Below, piece after piece: positions 6,945 through 15,316 of a DNA stretch of 25,715 bases. The DNA comes from a virus, in the IMG/VR virus record IMGVR_UViG_3300005078_000034, positions 1 to 25,715 of that record; one strand, written 5' to 3'. How positions within the stretch are numbered: position 1 is the first letter of the stretch; the number at the start of each line of letters is the position of its first letter. A program made the translations under genes and the position numbers. The notes under the pieces were generated by a model. That model had not been told where the DNA came from. It searched no databases and saw nothing but the letters and a program-made list of their open reading frames with translations.

Positions 6945-8326
6945 CAAAACCACCCCTTGATAGCATCTATTGCGCTGTTGATAATACCATCCTCGCTTCC
7001 GATGTCTTCAGCAATGATCGGCGCGAATCGGTCGAACCAGTTGGGCTGTGTCGATTCCCATCGGTCTTGATCGTTGTCAATCTGCTGCTGCGCAAGGGAT
7101 ACTTTCGCGTCAAGCTGTTTCTGGCGGTCCTGCCAATCGTTAGCGATACTGAACGGCTTAAACTGCTCCTGAAGACTCTGAATGGCATTCTGCATCCGTG
7201 CCTGGTCAGCCACGTTCTGGTTCGTAATCCCGGTTCCCTGCGCAGTCGCCCAAGGTTGGAGAAGGCTTGCCTTGCTATCGTAGGCGCTTTTTTTCCCCTT
7301 GATCGAGTCGAGCTGATTTGCCAGAATTTGATTGTTCGTGTTGGCCTGGGTTGAATACACGTTCGTCCAATTTTTAGGCGCCAATGCGAAACTGCCACCG
7401 CCCATACCACCAGGCAATGTCAGGTTTAACTGCGGGATGCCGCCCATTTGTTGGTTGTAGCGGTTGTAGTTCTCGCTGTATCGCTCCCGGTTGGCGTCAT
7501 AGTCGGCGTTCAAGTCGTCATACTGGTTCGACATCGAGCCATAGTTGTTGTCCCAATCGGAAACAAATTGCCGCCACCTTTCCCTCATTCCCTGAAGGCT
7601 TTGGTCGTACTGGTCTGATGCGGCGGCAACGCTATCGGTATAGTTCCGCATGAGGTCCGCAATGTTATATATGGCATCATCGCCGGTGAACATGCCGCCG
7701 ATCTGGGATGAAAGGTCATTCGCTAATGCTGTTGACGCTGCGGTGCTTGTCGGATCACTTGTCACTAGGTCGTATTGTGATTGACCCATATCTGACCCGC
7801 TTATAAAGCCTTCGCCTCCGTTGGTGCCGGATGCGCTCTGGGCGGCCCGCTGCCTTGCGGCAAGGTCTGCTTCCATCTCACTGATACGGGCAGAAGGAAC
7901 GCCCCCAGTCTCCAACATAGCCCGCGCCTGCTGTCTTGCCTCCTCGTCCTGGCTCAAAAGCCCGTGAACCGCTTTTGCAGCAGCGGCTGAACTGAGCAAT
8001 GAACCCGATGCAATTGATGCCGCCATCTTCGCCATCGTCTTCGTGACGTCGAGAGGGCTTGGTGCCAATCGCCCATAAATAGAATCATATGCATCTTGCA
8101 TGTCTTTAATCTTGAGACCGTCCATTGCAGCAATCATGTTCATTGCCACAACTTCGTCGTTGGTAAGGCCGGAATAGGCGGAGGATGTCCCCTGCCCTGA
8201 TGTGCCGCTTTCTCCACCAGGCGCTCCACCAAACGTCGATCCGTCCCGCTGGTCGGAAGTGCCCACGGCACCCGGCCCGATTCCCATCCCCCTATCGGCA
8301 TCTGGGTCGCCTGAACCTGTTGCCAT
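6944..8326 (-). CDS. Internal virion-type protein (460 aa), Gly/Ser/Ala-rich
   Basis: ATG at 8326 with an excellent ribosome site (GGAGGTTATC). The first ~55 residues are disordered Gly/Ser/Asp sequence. Residues ~55-170 are Ala-rich helices including MAKMAASIASGSLLSSAAAA, a weakly hydrophobic stretch. Residues ~230-300 contain many Tyr, Asn, Asp and Gln (for example YDDLNADYDANRERYSENYN), and the last 100 residues form a Gln-rich likely coiled coil ending in an amphipathic segment IINSAIDAIKGWF. It overlaps the next gene by one base. Composition and position fit a protein packed in the head and ejected with DNA. No named family is recognised. Confidence 0.68.
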   Translation of the reverse strand: MATGSGDPDADRGMGIGPGAVGTSDQRDGSTFGGAPGGESGTSGQGTSSAYSGLTNDEVVAMNMIAAMDGLKIKDMQDAYDSIYGRLAPSPLDVTKTMAKMAASIASGSLLSSAAAAKAVHGLLSQDEEARQQARAMLETGGVPSARISEMEADLAARQRAAQSASGTNGGEGFISGSDMGQSQYDLVTSDPTSTAASTALANDLSSQIGGMFTGDDAIYNIADLMRNYTDSVAAASDQYDQSLQGMRERWRQFVSDWDNNYGSMSNQYDDLNADYDANRERYSENYNRYNQQMGGIPQLNLTLPGGMGGGSFALAPKNWTNVYSTQANTNNQILANQLDSIKGKKSAYDSKASLLQPWATAQGTGITNQNVADQARMQNAIQSLQEQFKPFSIANDWQDRQKQLDAKVSLAQQQIDNDQDRWESTQPNWFDRFAPIIAEDIGSEDGIINSAIDAIKGWF

Positions 8327-8336
8327 GATAACCTCC

Positions 8337-9068
8337 TTACCAGTTGCTATTGATCATGTTGCTGATGATTTGATAATCGTCCGGGCTTTGCGAGTATCCC
8401 CACCCATTGCCGCTTCCGGTTGCCGTGCTGTTGCTCTGCCGCGTCAGGCCGAGAAGCGTTGGCATGGCGTTTGCCTTGGCGTTCATGGCGCTATTGAGTA
8501 CGCCCGCCTGCCGGTCAAGCGTCGGGTTTATAAGATCCAGGAGCATTTGTGAACGTAGGTTGGTTGCCTCAGTGCCGCCGACAATACCTTTGTTTGCCAA
8601 TACGTTCATGCTCTGATTGATGGTGTTCATGATGTCCCGTTGGTTCACGTCAAGCTTGCCAATAGTATCCCTGGCCCATTGGTCAATCAGGCTCGGCATA
8701 CTGCCCTGTCCGGTGCCGAGAAGCGGCTGAAGCGCCTGCTGCCCCATCTGCGAGAGCCCCGAATTTGCCTGACTGTTGCTGCTGTTGCTCGATTGGTTCA
8801 TTGAGAAACTTGGCATAAGGCCGGAAAAGTCGATGCCGCCGGTCGCCGCGTTGCTGGCCGGCGTTGTCTGCTGTGACTGTGCGCCCTGCGCCCTTTGCTG
8901 CGCGTCGTAGGCATACGGATTCTGCCCCGGTTGAACCGTCGGCACGTTATTGGTATTGTTCGGCATGGTCGTGGTCGCCGCTGTCTGCTGCGGTCTGGCC
9001 CATGATGGGTTTCGGTTGTAGATATTATTCAGTTGGTTCTGCGAAAAAGCGCTTAGATCAAGTGCCAT
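8337..9068 (-). CDS. Internal virion-type protein (243 aa), Gln/Asn-rich
   Basis: ATG at 9068 with AGGAGG seven bases upstream. Residues 1-110 are of low complexity, rich in Gln, Asn, Ser, Thr and Ala (QSSNSSNSQANSG). Residues ~125-200 look helical (LDVNQRDIMNTINQSMNVLA and NPTLDRQAGVLNSAMNAKAN). It is the first and smallest of four consecutive genes of this type, comparable in place to the small internal protein (gp14) of T7, but no sequence relationship can be claimed. No enzyme or membrane motif is visible. Confidence 0.66.
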   Translation of the reverse strand: MALDLSAFSQNQLNNIYNRNPSWARPQQTAATTTMPNNTNNVPTVQPGQNPYAYDAQQRAQGAQSQQTTPASNAATGGIDFSGLMPSFSMNQSSNSSNSQANSGLSQMGQQALQPLLGTGQGSMPSLIDQWARDTIGKLDVNQRDIMNTINQSMNVLANKGIVGGTEATNLRSQMLLDLINPTLDRQAGVLNSAMNAKANAMPTLLGLTRQSNSTATGSGNGWGYSQSPDDYQIISNMINSNW

Positions 9069-9078
9069 GATGCGCCTC

Positions 9079-11166
9079 CTATTGTGCGGTTATTTCTAAA
9101 GGCCCAAACCAAATAGGGTTGGCGCCGCTTGCGGTAATGGTTTCGTATCCGACTTGCAAGGCCGAAAAATTGAAGTTAAGGCGCCCGCGACTGAAATTTT
9201 TCAGATAGTTCGATCCGCTGTCGGGGTTCGCGCCGGAAAGGTCTGTTGGCAGCGTTACCGTTTTGGTTAAAAGCGCCGTGGTAGAAAAATCGCGGTAAAA
9301 CTTGATCACAGCGCTGCCACCGTTGCCGTCCGAGCGGATGCCGCTATAAAAGCGCCTGGCGGTCATATCGTCATGGGGAACGACTACGACGCCGGATTTC
9401 ATCGCATATGTTGGGGTCTGTGCGTCGTCGGTCAAAACAGAATCATTGAGTTTATACAGCACGCCTTGATCCGTTCCCATATACAGACCATCCTCGCCCT
9501 GGCCGAAAGCGGTAATGGCCTGATCGTTTCCGCCGACTTGCGGCAGGTTCAACTCCCACTTGGAAACCGGGTAATATCGCGTCTTCCGCCCACCAATCCG
9601 CGTGTGGAAAGCATAAATCCGCTGACCCTCACCGTCGTTCAGCTTGAGCAAGCAAAGGCCATAGATTGGCTCATAACCCATTACAGCGGTTGTGTCGTAT
9701 CCGGCGGTCACAATATCGGAGATATTATCCGAGCGGTTGCTTGACCGGATATCACCGAACTCGGTCATAGTATTAATGCTGTTCACGCCCGCCGGGTGAT
9801 AAAACAGAATATCGTCCGGTGTGGTGATGATCGCAGTCTGATGACTCGAAACTTGCTGCACGCTCTGCGTCTGTGCGTAGTTCGCCGGGGTCGAACCGGA
9901 TATGCGGGTTAGGCTCGGAGCTTTTGCGGATCCGAACAACCAGACATCATCATAAAACTCGACAATGCCCGCGATATCTCGCCCTGTGTCCAGGTAGCCG
10001 CCGTAATTCGGGGAGCTCCAATCAAACGGGTTTCCGGCGCCGCAATACCACAAGCGGCCTGGGTTGTCCGATCCGGTGCCCTCGATGCCAAAGATTCGGG
10101 AAGAACTCGACACACCAGTTTCAAGGGAAATTGGCAATTCACCGTTCAGGTTAAACATTGGCGCTGCGTTGGCGTATGCGTTCATGGTCGTTGGGGGTGT
10201 CAGACCGTGATAGTACCCATACCCAGCGGGCACGTTTTGAATCCCAAGTACTTTGGTATGGTGATACACATTACCGTAGCCCATCTCGTAGCAAAGATAA
10301 TATTCGGTGTCGGGTGACAGCTCCGTTGTGATATCGCTCGCTGCAAACGTGTAATGAAACTCTTTGAAGCCATCAACGTCCGGGTCGTCTTGGTCGAGGT
10401 CGCCCGTTGGGATCTCATCCAGGTCCATCAATTGCTTTGCCGCCATCACGGAAAGGTCGGAAACCTTGCGGATCCGCATGTATGGCTTTTCGCTTTCATA
10501 CCCTGATATGGCACCGTTGCCGTATCGCATCAGGCGAAGACTGAAGCCAATAGGCGGCATAGTGTAACCGCTTGTCCAGTCTGGGGTTGTGAATTTGATC
10601 GCCAGGGTGTTAATGGCGGAATATATGTAAAAGCATCTATATGTCAACGTGCTGCTGTTCGATAGCTCGCCGGCCCCGTTCTGGACAAAGTAGTTGGTGC
10701 CGCCTATGCCCTGATCCGGCAGCAAATCAATGCTTGAGCCGTCCCAATACTTTACATATCCACCGTCAAAAATGATAAGATAGTCCTTCAGTCCGACAAA
10801 CGTGATCGGCCCCTCAAACGTCGAATCACCTCCGATCTGGGTAACGCTCGTTCCGTTCTGCTTATATAGCCGATATGTACTCCCCTGCGTCGTGCTGATA
10901 ATCGTGTACCACGTTCCCTGCACCCGAACATCCTTGGCGTGGTAAACGCTGCCGGACATGCCAGAACAGACCTTTGACCAACCGGGGCGGCATCTCGGGT
11001 TCCCTTGGTCGTCAATAACGATGTTCTGGTATTCGCTACACTCCGTTGCGGCAAGCATATCCACCGGGCGAGACGTGACAAGGCCGCCAGTGAACGGGCC
11101 AAAGCGAACCGGGCGTTCTTTTCGTGGCTTGATTCTCGCGGAGATTTGATTCAGATTTCGATACAT
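9079..11166 (-). CDS. Beta-rich tail nozzle-like / head-closure virion protein (695 aa)
   Basis: Start chosen at ATG 11166, which overlaps the previous stop as TGATG; an in-frame GTG at 11169 is possible. After a basic N-terminus (residues 1-25), the protein is an almost continuous run of beta strands with repeated aromatic blades such as GSTYRLYKQNGTSVTQIGG, DYLIIFDGGYVKYWDG, RIFGIEGTGSDNPGRLWYCG and DGLYMGTDQGVLYKLND, consistent with a beta-propeller. The opening FGPFTGGLVTSRPVDML followed by ECSEYQNIVIDDQGNPRCRPG is typical of large proteins found after the adaptor gene in many podoviruses and some siphoviruses. In T7 this place is taken by gp12 (nozzle), in P22 by gp10. The nozzle role is inferred from size, fold pattern and order. 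Confidence 0.72.
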   Translation of the reverse strand: MYRNLNQISARIKPRKERPVRFGPFTGGLVTSRPVDMLAATECSEYQNIVIDDQGNPRCRPGWSKVCSGMSGSVYHAKDVRVQGTWYTIISTTQGSTYRLYKQNGTSVTQIGGDSTFEGPITFVGLKDYLIIFDGGYVKYWDGSSIDLLPDQGIGGTNYFVQNGAGELSNSSTLTYRCFYIYSAINTLAIKFTTPDWTSGYTMPPIGFSLRLMRYGNGAISGYESEKPYMRIRKVSDLSVMAAKQLMDLDEIPTGDLDQDDPDVDGFKEFHYTFAASDITTELSPDTEYYLCYEMGYGNVYHHTKVLGIQNVPAGYGYYHGLTPPTTMNAYANAAPMFNLNGELPISLETGVSSSSRIFGIEGTGSDNPGRLWYCGAGNPFDWSSPNYGGYLDTGRDIAGIVEFYDDVWLFGSAKAPSLTRISGSTPANYAQTQSVQQVSSHQTAIITTPDDILFYHPAGVNSINTMTEFGDIRSSNRSDNISDIVTAGYDTTAVMGYEPIYGLCLLKLNDGEGQRIYAFHTRIGGRKTRYYPVSKWELNLPQVGGNDQAITAFGQGEDGLYMGTDQGVLYKLNDSVLTDDAQTPTYAMKSGVVVVPHDDMTARRFYSGIRSDGNGGSAVIKFYRDFSTTALLTKTVTLPTDLSGANPDSGSNYLKNFSRGRLNFNFSALQVGYETITASGANPIWFGPLEITAQ

Positions 11167-11804
11167 CACACCACCGGGGAAAACTGGTAAACGGTTTTGC
11201 GCCTCATCCGCATGATTTCCATGCCGATGTCCTGCTGTAGCTGCATCATGGCGGTTTCGATAGACGGGTTGCCTCTCAGACGATGCTTGCCGGAAAGAGT
11301 CATCCCGTAAACCAATTGCTGATTGAAAATATCAAGAAACGGCACCGTCTCGTAGTCCGCCTCTGCCTTGGTAAAGCTCGGCCAATATTTAATCTTGACG
11401 GTATAAACGGCGTCCGGCTCCGGCAGTAGATAAATAGATGAGCCCTCGATATAAAAGCGGTCTGGTTGGCCGGTGATTAGTGTCCCGTCCGTCTGCTCAT
11501 AGTCGAGGTATTCGTCCTCATTGACCTTCCTCATGGGGTCGTATCCGGCAATCCATACCCGATAGGGCGCCCAAAAGTCAGAAGCACTGATGCTGGCAAA
11601 AGTGTATCCGGACATCCCGGCGGTCGTCGTCAATGTCGCGCTGCCTTTGGTAACGAGTTCGGACTTATCAATCACAAGAAGGTCGTAGATCGTCCTGGCC
11701 CACTTGTTATAGTAGGACAGCATCTCGGCGTCGGTGTGCTGCTTCTCGTCGGTGTCGTCGAGGTCGATCCGCGCTTCTGTGATAAGCGTCGCAATGTTCG
11801 TCAT
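11166..11804 (-). CDS. Head-tail adaptor / tail tubular A-like protein (212 aa)
   Basis: A mixed helical and beta protein of the size of T7 gp11 (about 196 residues). The N-terminal helix region (TLITEARIDLDDTDEKQHTDAEMLSYYNKWARTIYDLL, residues 7-44) is typical of adaptor proteins that dock on the portal: a pattern of 'LI.ear..L.D......t..ell.y.N.a...i'. It is followed by a beta barrel segment (residues ~100-150, FYIEGSSIYLLPEPDAVYTV) and a C-terminal helix. It sits between the capsid gene block and the nozzle-like gene, the expected place. ATG at 11804; the ribosome site is weak, so coupling to the upstream gene (stop 11807) is likely. Confidence 0.72.
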   Translation of the reverse strand: MTNIATLITEARIDLDDTDEKQHTDAEMLSYYNKWARTIYDLLVIDKSELVTKGSATLTTTAGMSGYTFASISASDFWAPYRVWIAGYDPMRKVNEDEYLDYEQTDGTLITGQPDRFYIEGSSIYLLPEPDAVYTVKIKYWPSFTKAEADYETVPFLDIFNQQLVYGMTLSGKHRLRGNPSIETAMMQLQQDIGMEIMRMRRKTVYQFSPVV

Positions 11805-11806
11805 AT

Positions 11807-12148
11807 CTAATCCAGTTTGATTACATAGTCGCCGTTTTCATCCACCACAAAATCCCCGTTTTTGTCCACCACGAAATCCCCCGAAACGGTATCGAACGGG
11901 AGGTTGTTCGGAATAGGCTTCCGGGCATTATTGGTGTCGAGGCATAGCCGGCAAACCCGCTTCCCTGTGCTGCTGCGGTACATCTTCCATTCGTCATCAA
12001 AAACGGTGCCGCAGATATCACAGCAATCCAGATAAGAGACAGTTTCGGTGTCTCCCGGCGTAGCCGTCTCTGTATCGTCCACGTTGTAGACGGTTTCCGA
12101 GAAAAGCTGCGCCGGGAGGTCCTCGCCTCTGTAGAGGATCCGGGCCAC
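11807..12148 (-). CDS. Zinc-ribbon-like protein with C-terminal octapeptide repeats (113 aa)
   Basis: Start chosen at GTG 12148, which overlaps the capsid stop as TAGTG; an upstream ATG at 12190 would lie 43 bases inside the capsid gene. The protein has two CxxC pairs, Cys43/Cys46 and Cys66/Cys69, spaced as in a zinc ribbon. The last 24 residues are three imperfect copies of an eight-residue unit (GDFVVDKN, GDFVVDEN, GDYVIKLD). The gene lies between the major capsid and the adaptor, where some phages encode neck or capsid-stabilising proteins. Function unknown; metal binding is inferred from cysteine spacing only. Confidence 0.65.
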   Translation of the reverse strand: MARILYRGEDLPAQLFSETVYNVDDTETATPGDTETVSYLDCCDICGTVFDDEWKMYRSSTGKRVCRLCLDTNNARKPIPNNLPFDTVSGDFVVDKNGDFVVDENGDYVIKLD

Positions 12149-13056
12149 TATGCCGCCGGGACCATATACATGCTGCGGGGATCGTTGCATTCGTTGGAAA
12201 ACCGGGTCCGAACCACAAAAACGGCGTCGCCGGTGTCTGGATCCCCGTGCCGACTCATGGTCGGCTTGATCCGGTCGAAGTGGATAAAACCAACGTCCTT
12301 GTCCTTCGGTCCCATCACGAACCAGCGATCATCCGTGATTTCCGGTTCGACAACCAACTTCAGCTTGCGCCGGCGCTTCACGGCGTTCACGGCGTTGTTG
12401 GCCGTTTCCGGCTCAAACTCGGATCCGAGAAGCTTTTCAAAGTCGAACTCCAAGGACGGGCCGCAAATAATGGTCTGGGCCTTGTTCTCGTAGCTCTTGC
12501 CCCGGTGGTCCTTGATGTTCTCGAAGTTCTGAATCGCGGCTGAAAGGCTTACTTCAGTCGGCGCGGCGCCGACTGATGCCACGTTGCTCCACGTTCCACC
12601 GTCCAGACGGGTATGGTTGGACGCGAAAAGCGCGAGTCCGTCGCCCGCAGTGTGGTAGGTCGTCTCGGTGCCGTTCATTAGCATCCGTGCGGCAAGAATG
12701 TGCTGCGTCGCCACGGCGCTCATGGAAAGCTGCTTGCTGATCTGGCCCATGATGCCCCATTTCATATCCTCGATGGCTTCCTGGGAAACTCGCGCGGCAA
12801 GCGCCCACGTCGCATGGGTCCATCGCTTGATCGGCCCCTGGATCCTGGCATCGGTGTCGAAACCCTGACCTTCCATCTTGTTTGCCAGGTGCCCATAGCC
12901 GGAGATGTAGCCGGATTCCTCGTATGCGTTCTTGCTGGTCCGCATGACCATCCATTCTTTCCAGGTCTGCGGCTGCTGTTTGAATGTGTCCAGCGCGACG
13001 CCAAAAAGCATCCGCTGGATATAATTGTTGAACGTGCTCCTTGCTTCGGTTGCCAT
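12148..13056 (-). CDS. Major capsid protein, HK97-fold type (302 aa)
   Basis: Forms the shell of the head. ATG at 13056 with GGAGG seven bases upstream, a strong site suited to a highly made protein. Size (302 residues, about 33 kDa) fits. The central part GDGLALFASNHTRLDGGTWSN (about residues 138-158), then a helix with NFENIKDHRGKSYENKAQ and the strand IICGPSLEFDFEKLLGSEFEP, follows the order seen in Mu gpT-like major head proteins of the HK97 fold. The C-terminal part DRWFVMGPKDKDVGFIHFDR matches the closing strand of the axial domain. It directly follows the decoration-like gene and a terminator upstream of that pair. The family link is by recollection of pattern, not a search. Confidence 0.8.
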   Translation of the reverse strand: MATEARSTFNNYIQRMLFGVALDTFKQQPQTWKEWMVMRTSKNAYEESGYISGYGHLANKMEGQGFDTDARIQGPIKRWTHATWALAARVSQEAIEDMKWGIMGQISKQLSMSAVATQHILAARMLMNGTETTYHTAGDGLALFASNHTRLDGGTWSNVASVGAAPTEVSLSAAIQNFENIKDHRGKSYENKAQTIICGPSLEFDFEKLLGSEFEPETANNAVNAVKRRRKLKLVVEPEITDDRWFVMGPKDKDVGFIHFDRIKPTMSRHGDPDTGDAVFVVRTRFSNECNDPRSMYMVPAA

Positions 13057-13068
13057 TGGGTATCCTCC

Positions 13069-13629
13069 TTAGACGCCGGCGGCGCCGGTGCCTGCGCTGT
13101 TCTGGTGGTTGTTGATTTTGACAATCCAATTTGCATTGTCGCCAATGGCGTTGCCGGGGGTCTGGGCAAGGCGAAGGATCCGCACCTGAAGCGACGCCGT
13201 GGTGTTTTTGTCGGAAGAATCCAATTCCCAACCGGAAAGGTTGGTGTTGGTGTCGCCGGTTCCGGAAACAAGGTTGGTGTTGAGGCCAATGTCCGCCTGC
13301 GTAAGTGCCGCGCCGCCGCTGTCCTCCTGCACAATGAACTCCTGCATCGGATCATCGGCAACAAGGCACATATACCCGGTTGCGCTACCTGCAGGGTAAT
13401 AGCCGACCGGGGCGCCGGTACTGTCAAAGACTGCCAGAACTGCACCGACAAGGGCGCCGGTATCGCCTGCGATGTCCACCGTCTGATAGCCGTCAGACGT
13501 CCCTGTGGAATCCAACTGGACCGGATCCCCGATGTAAATTGGGGTTGTGCCCGGCACAATCCCATAAGGCCGGGCGCTCAAGATCTTGCCGTTCGGTCTG
13601 AGTCCGAAGGCGCCGTCAGTGTTTGCCAT
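13069..13629 (-). CDS. Capsid decoration / head stabilisation-like protein (186 aa)
   Basis: The N-terminus MANTDGAFGLRPNGK closely resembles a widespread phage structural protein (pattern MAN.DaPfGLrP.g) encoded next to the major capsid gene in many podoviruses and marine phages. The rest is Gly-, Thr- and Asp-rich beta structure ending in a flexible tail, and there is no catalytic motif. ATG at 13629 has CAGGAG seven bases upstream. It is separated from the upstream genes by a rho-independent terminator and precedes the capsid gene by 12 bases, so capsid and decoration genes may form a transcription unit of their own. Decoration role is known for neighbours of this type and inferred here. 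Confidence 0.72.
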   Translation of the reverse strand: MANTDGAFGLRPNGKILSARPYGIVPGTTPIYIGDPVQLDSTGTSDGYQTVDIAGDTGALVGAVLAVFDSTGAPVGYYPAGSATGYMCLVADDPMQEFIVQEDSGGAALTQADIGLNTNLVSGTGDTNTNLSGWELDSSDKNTTASLQVRILRLAQTPGNAIGDNANWIVKINNHQNSAGTGAAGV

Positions 13630-13659
13630 GATGTTTTCTCCTGTTTGGGTTTTTGTGGG

Positions 13660-13700
13660 GGCACAAACAAAAAGCCCCCCGGATTTATTCCGAGGGGCTT
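13660..13700 (-). terminator. Rho-independent terminator (minus strand)
   Basis: On the minus strand a 12-bp stem with one G-T pair (arms 13689-13700 and 13672-13683, core GCCCC/GGGGC) and a five- to six-base loop is followed by TTTTTGTTTG. It ends transcription coming from the scaffold side before the decoration and capsid genes. Because it lies upstream of the most strongly needed gene, partial termination or a separate promoter for the capsid pair is implied. Confidence 0.8.
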
Positions 13701-13755
13701 CAGCGCGTCGGTTAAGACTGCCCGCTAAGTCGGGGGCAATCTGTGAAACTAAACT

Positions 13756-13857
13756 TTATTTGGTTGTTCTATCTCTTAGAAAGACCTCCAATTGCGATGC
13801 GGCGAACTTCAAGACGCGAACAATTACCTTGATAAGATCGAGTCCGTCCTTATTCAC
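13756..13857 (-). CDS. Candidate micro-protein (33 aa)
   Basis: A GTG at 13855-13857 overlaps the TGA of the preceding gene as GTGA and opens a frame of 33 codons. The predicted peptide (MNKDGLDLIKVIVRVLKFAA followed by SQLEVFLRDRTTK) would be an amphipathic helix with a hydrophobic face. The overlap style matches other coupled genes here; the ribosome site (AAAGG) is too close to be ideal. It fills part of the gap before the terminator at 13660-13700. Function unknown; chance is a real possibility. Confidence 0.38.
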   Translation of the reverse strand: MNKDGLDLIKVIVRVLKFAASQLEVFLRDRTTK

Positions 13858-14426
13858 GCCTTTAGATCCTCCGCGCTTCCGAAGTCATATTCAGCATTCG
13901 GGTCAAGGTCTATCGGGGTTCTGCCGTCGCCCTCATCCCGGATTTTCTCAATGGTGCCGGCCTCAAAGTGCTGCGTTCCTTCATATGGTTTCAATCCCAT
14001 GTTGAAGTCCCTGACGATCTGCGCGTTTTTCATGTCCACTGTCTCTTTCCATGTGTACATGAGAATATTTTGGTTCATGTAGAGCACGGCGCCGGTTGCC
14101 AGGTCGAAGTAGGCGTCCGGGACGTCCGGGTGATTCACCCGGTTCACCACTTGAAAGTCCATCATCTCGGCGGTACGGTCCCGGATGTTCTGAACGTTTC
14201 CCCACCGATAGGACCGGTCCTTGTTCTTGGTGAAGACGTCCGGCACGGCCATCAGGATCGGCGGCGAAAGTTCTTCAACGCTTTCAAAGCGGCGCGGCTC
14301 CTTGGCCGTCTTGACCGCCTGGAATATAGTCTTTTGCTGCTCTGACATGATGGCGCTCGGCATGTCCGGTTCCGGCATGATCGGGGGCTTGTCCGTTTTC
14401 TGCTCTGCTTTCTGCTTATCTGCCAT
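13854..14426 (-). CDS. Hypothetical protein in capsid module (190 aa)
   Basis: Start taken at ATG 14426, sharing a TGATG overlap with the scaffold-like gene's stop and preceded by AAAGG; an in-frame GTG is at 14429. Residues 1-25 are charged and Pro-rich, the middle is mixed alpha/beta with several Met and Tyr residues (YFDLATGAVLYMNQNILMYTW), and the C-terminus is acidic (DLDPNAEYDFGSAEDLKA). No family is recognised. It may follow the scaffold-like gene as a capsid assembly or completion factor; this is suggested by position only. Confidence 0.68.
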   Translation of the reverse strand: MADKQKAEQKTDKPPIMPEPDMPSAIMSEQQKTIFQAVKTAKEPRRFESVEELSPPILMAVPDVFTKNKDRSYRWGNVQNIRDRTAEMMDFQVVNRVNHPDVPDAYFDLATGAVLYMNQNILMYTWKETVDMKNAQIVRDFNMGLKPYEGTQHFEAGTIEKIRDEGDGRTPIDLDPNAEYDFGSAEDLKA

Positions 14427-15316
14427 CACATCACCTTTCTAACCGCTTCGTCCGAAACGCCGAATAACCGTTGAAACTTCCGGGTAGTTGGGTCAATCTG
14501 TTTCACGCTGCCTTTGTTGCCGCCCTTGCCGCCGCCGTGCATGGCGCCCTTCTTGACCGCTGCGCGCCTGGCGTCCGAGGCCGGGGGCGTTCTGGGGTTC
14601 GCCGGCGGATCATTGGGCGTCTGCTGCTGCTCCTGGGCCTGGTCGGGCGGTGCCTGGGCTTCCGGTTTCGGGTCTTCGCTTTTTGCTTCGGCGCTCGGCA
14701 TCTGCGGCGTATCGTTTTGGGAATCAGCATAGAAAATTTTAGCCATGTCTTGCGCCGCTTTCAGCACACCAGAACCGTCAGGGGTGTGCTGGTACTTCGG
14801 GTTGCTATAAAACACATTGGCCCATCTTGCGCGCACTGTCGGGTCTTTGGCGAAGGCCGGCACCTTCTCCGCAAGGCGCTCATATATCGAGTTATTCACG
14901 CTCTGCTGCCGCTGCATAACTTGCTCTTCGTGCTGCTGCGCCTCTTTCTGCCGTTCGATTTCCGCTACCCTGCGGGCGGCTTCGTTCGGATTCTGCGCCC
15001 AGTCTTCGTCCGTGGGTTCGGGTGCCGGTTGATGCTTGGCCGCTTCAAGCGCCTTCTTTGTCTCGTCAAGCTCTCGCCTTAACTGCGCGTGCTGTTCCAG
15101 GAAGAAGTCATAGCCCGCCTGATCCTTCGGTTTCTTGGGCTCGGGCTTCGGTTCCGGCTTGACTGGTTCCGCCGGTTCATCCACTTCGGGATAGGGCTTC
15201 TTCTTCTCCGGTTCCGGTTCTGGGGCCGCCTCTTCCATCAGCTCGTCGAGGGCTTCATTGAATCCGCCGCCGGCATAGGCGTCATCGTCTGTTGCGAACT
15301 CGAAAAAATCAGCCAT
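14426..15316 (-). CDS. Scaffolding-like protein (296 aa)
   Basis: The layout is typical of tailed-phage scaffolds. An acidic N-terminus is followed by a Pro/Glu/Lys-rich segment (residues ~30-66). A long charged coiled coil comes next (residues ~70-135, with HAQLRRELDETKKALEAAKH), then a helical middle and a second disordered Pro/Gln segment. The C-terminus is basic (RRAAVKKGAMHGGGKGGNKG, then TTRKFQRLFGVSDEAVRKVM), matching the capsid-binding tail of known scaffolds. ATG at 15316 has GGAGG about seven bases upstream. It lies between portal and capsid, the standard place. There is no visible protease domain, so the scaffold would leave intact or be cut by something not seen here. Confidence 0.74.
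   Translation of the reverse strand: MADFFEFATDDDAYAGGGFNEALDELMEEAAPEPEPEKKKPYPEVDEPAEPVKPEPKPEPKKPKDQAGYDFFLEQHAQLRRELDETKKALEAAKHQPAPEPTDEDWAQNPNEAARRVAEIERQKEAQQHEEQVMQRQQSVNNSIYERLAEKVPAFAKDPTVRARWANVFYSNPKYQHTPDGSGVLKAAQDMAKIFYADSQNDTPQMPSAEAKSEDPKPEAQAPPDQAQEQQQTPNDPPANPRTPPASDARRAAVKKGAMHGGGKGGNKGSVKQIDPTTRKFQRLFGVSDEAVRKVM

Noticed and set aside
12554-13565. Long alternative minus-strand frames over the capsid genes rich in Arg, Gln and His.
   Set aside because: Composition is typical of shadow frames of GC-rich genes; they cross both gene boundaries.
12700-13728. A 342-codon plus-strand frame across the capsid and decoration genes.
   Set aside because: It is antisense to two clearly recognised virion genes and crosses the terminator; it has no ribosome site or recognisable product.
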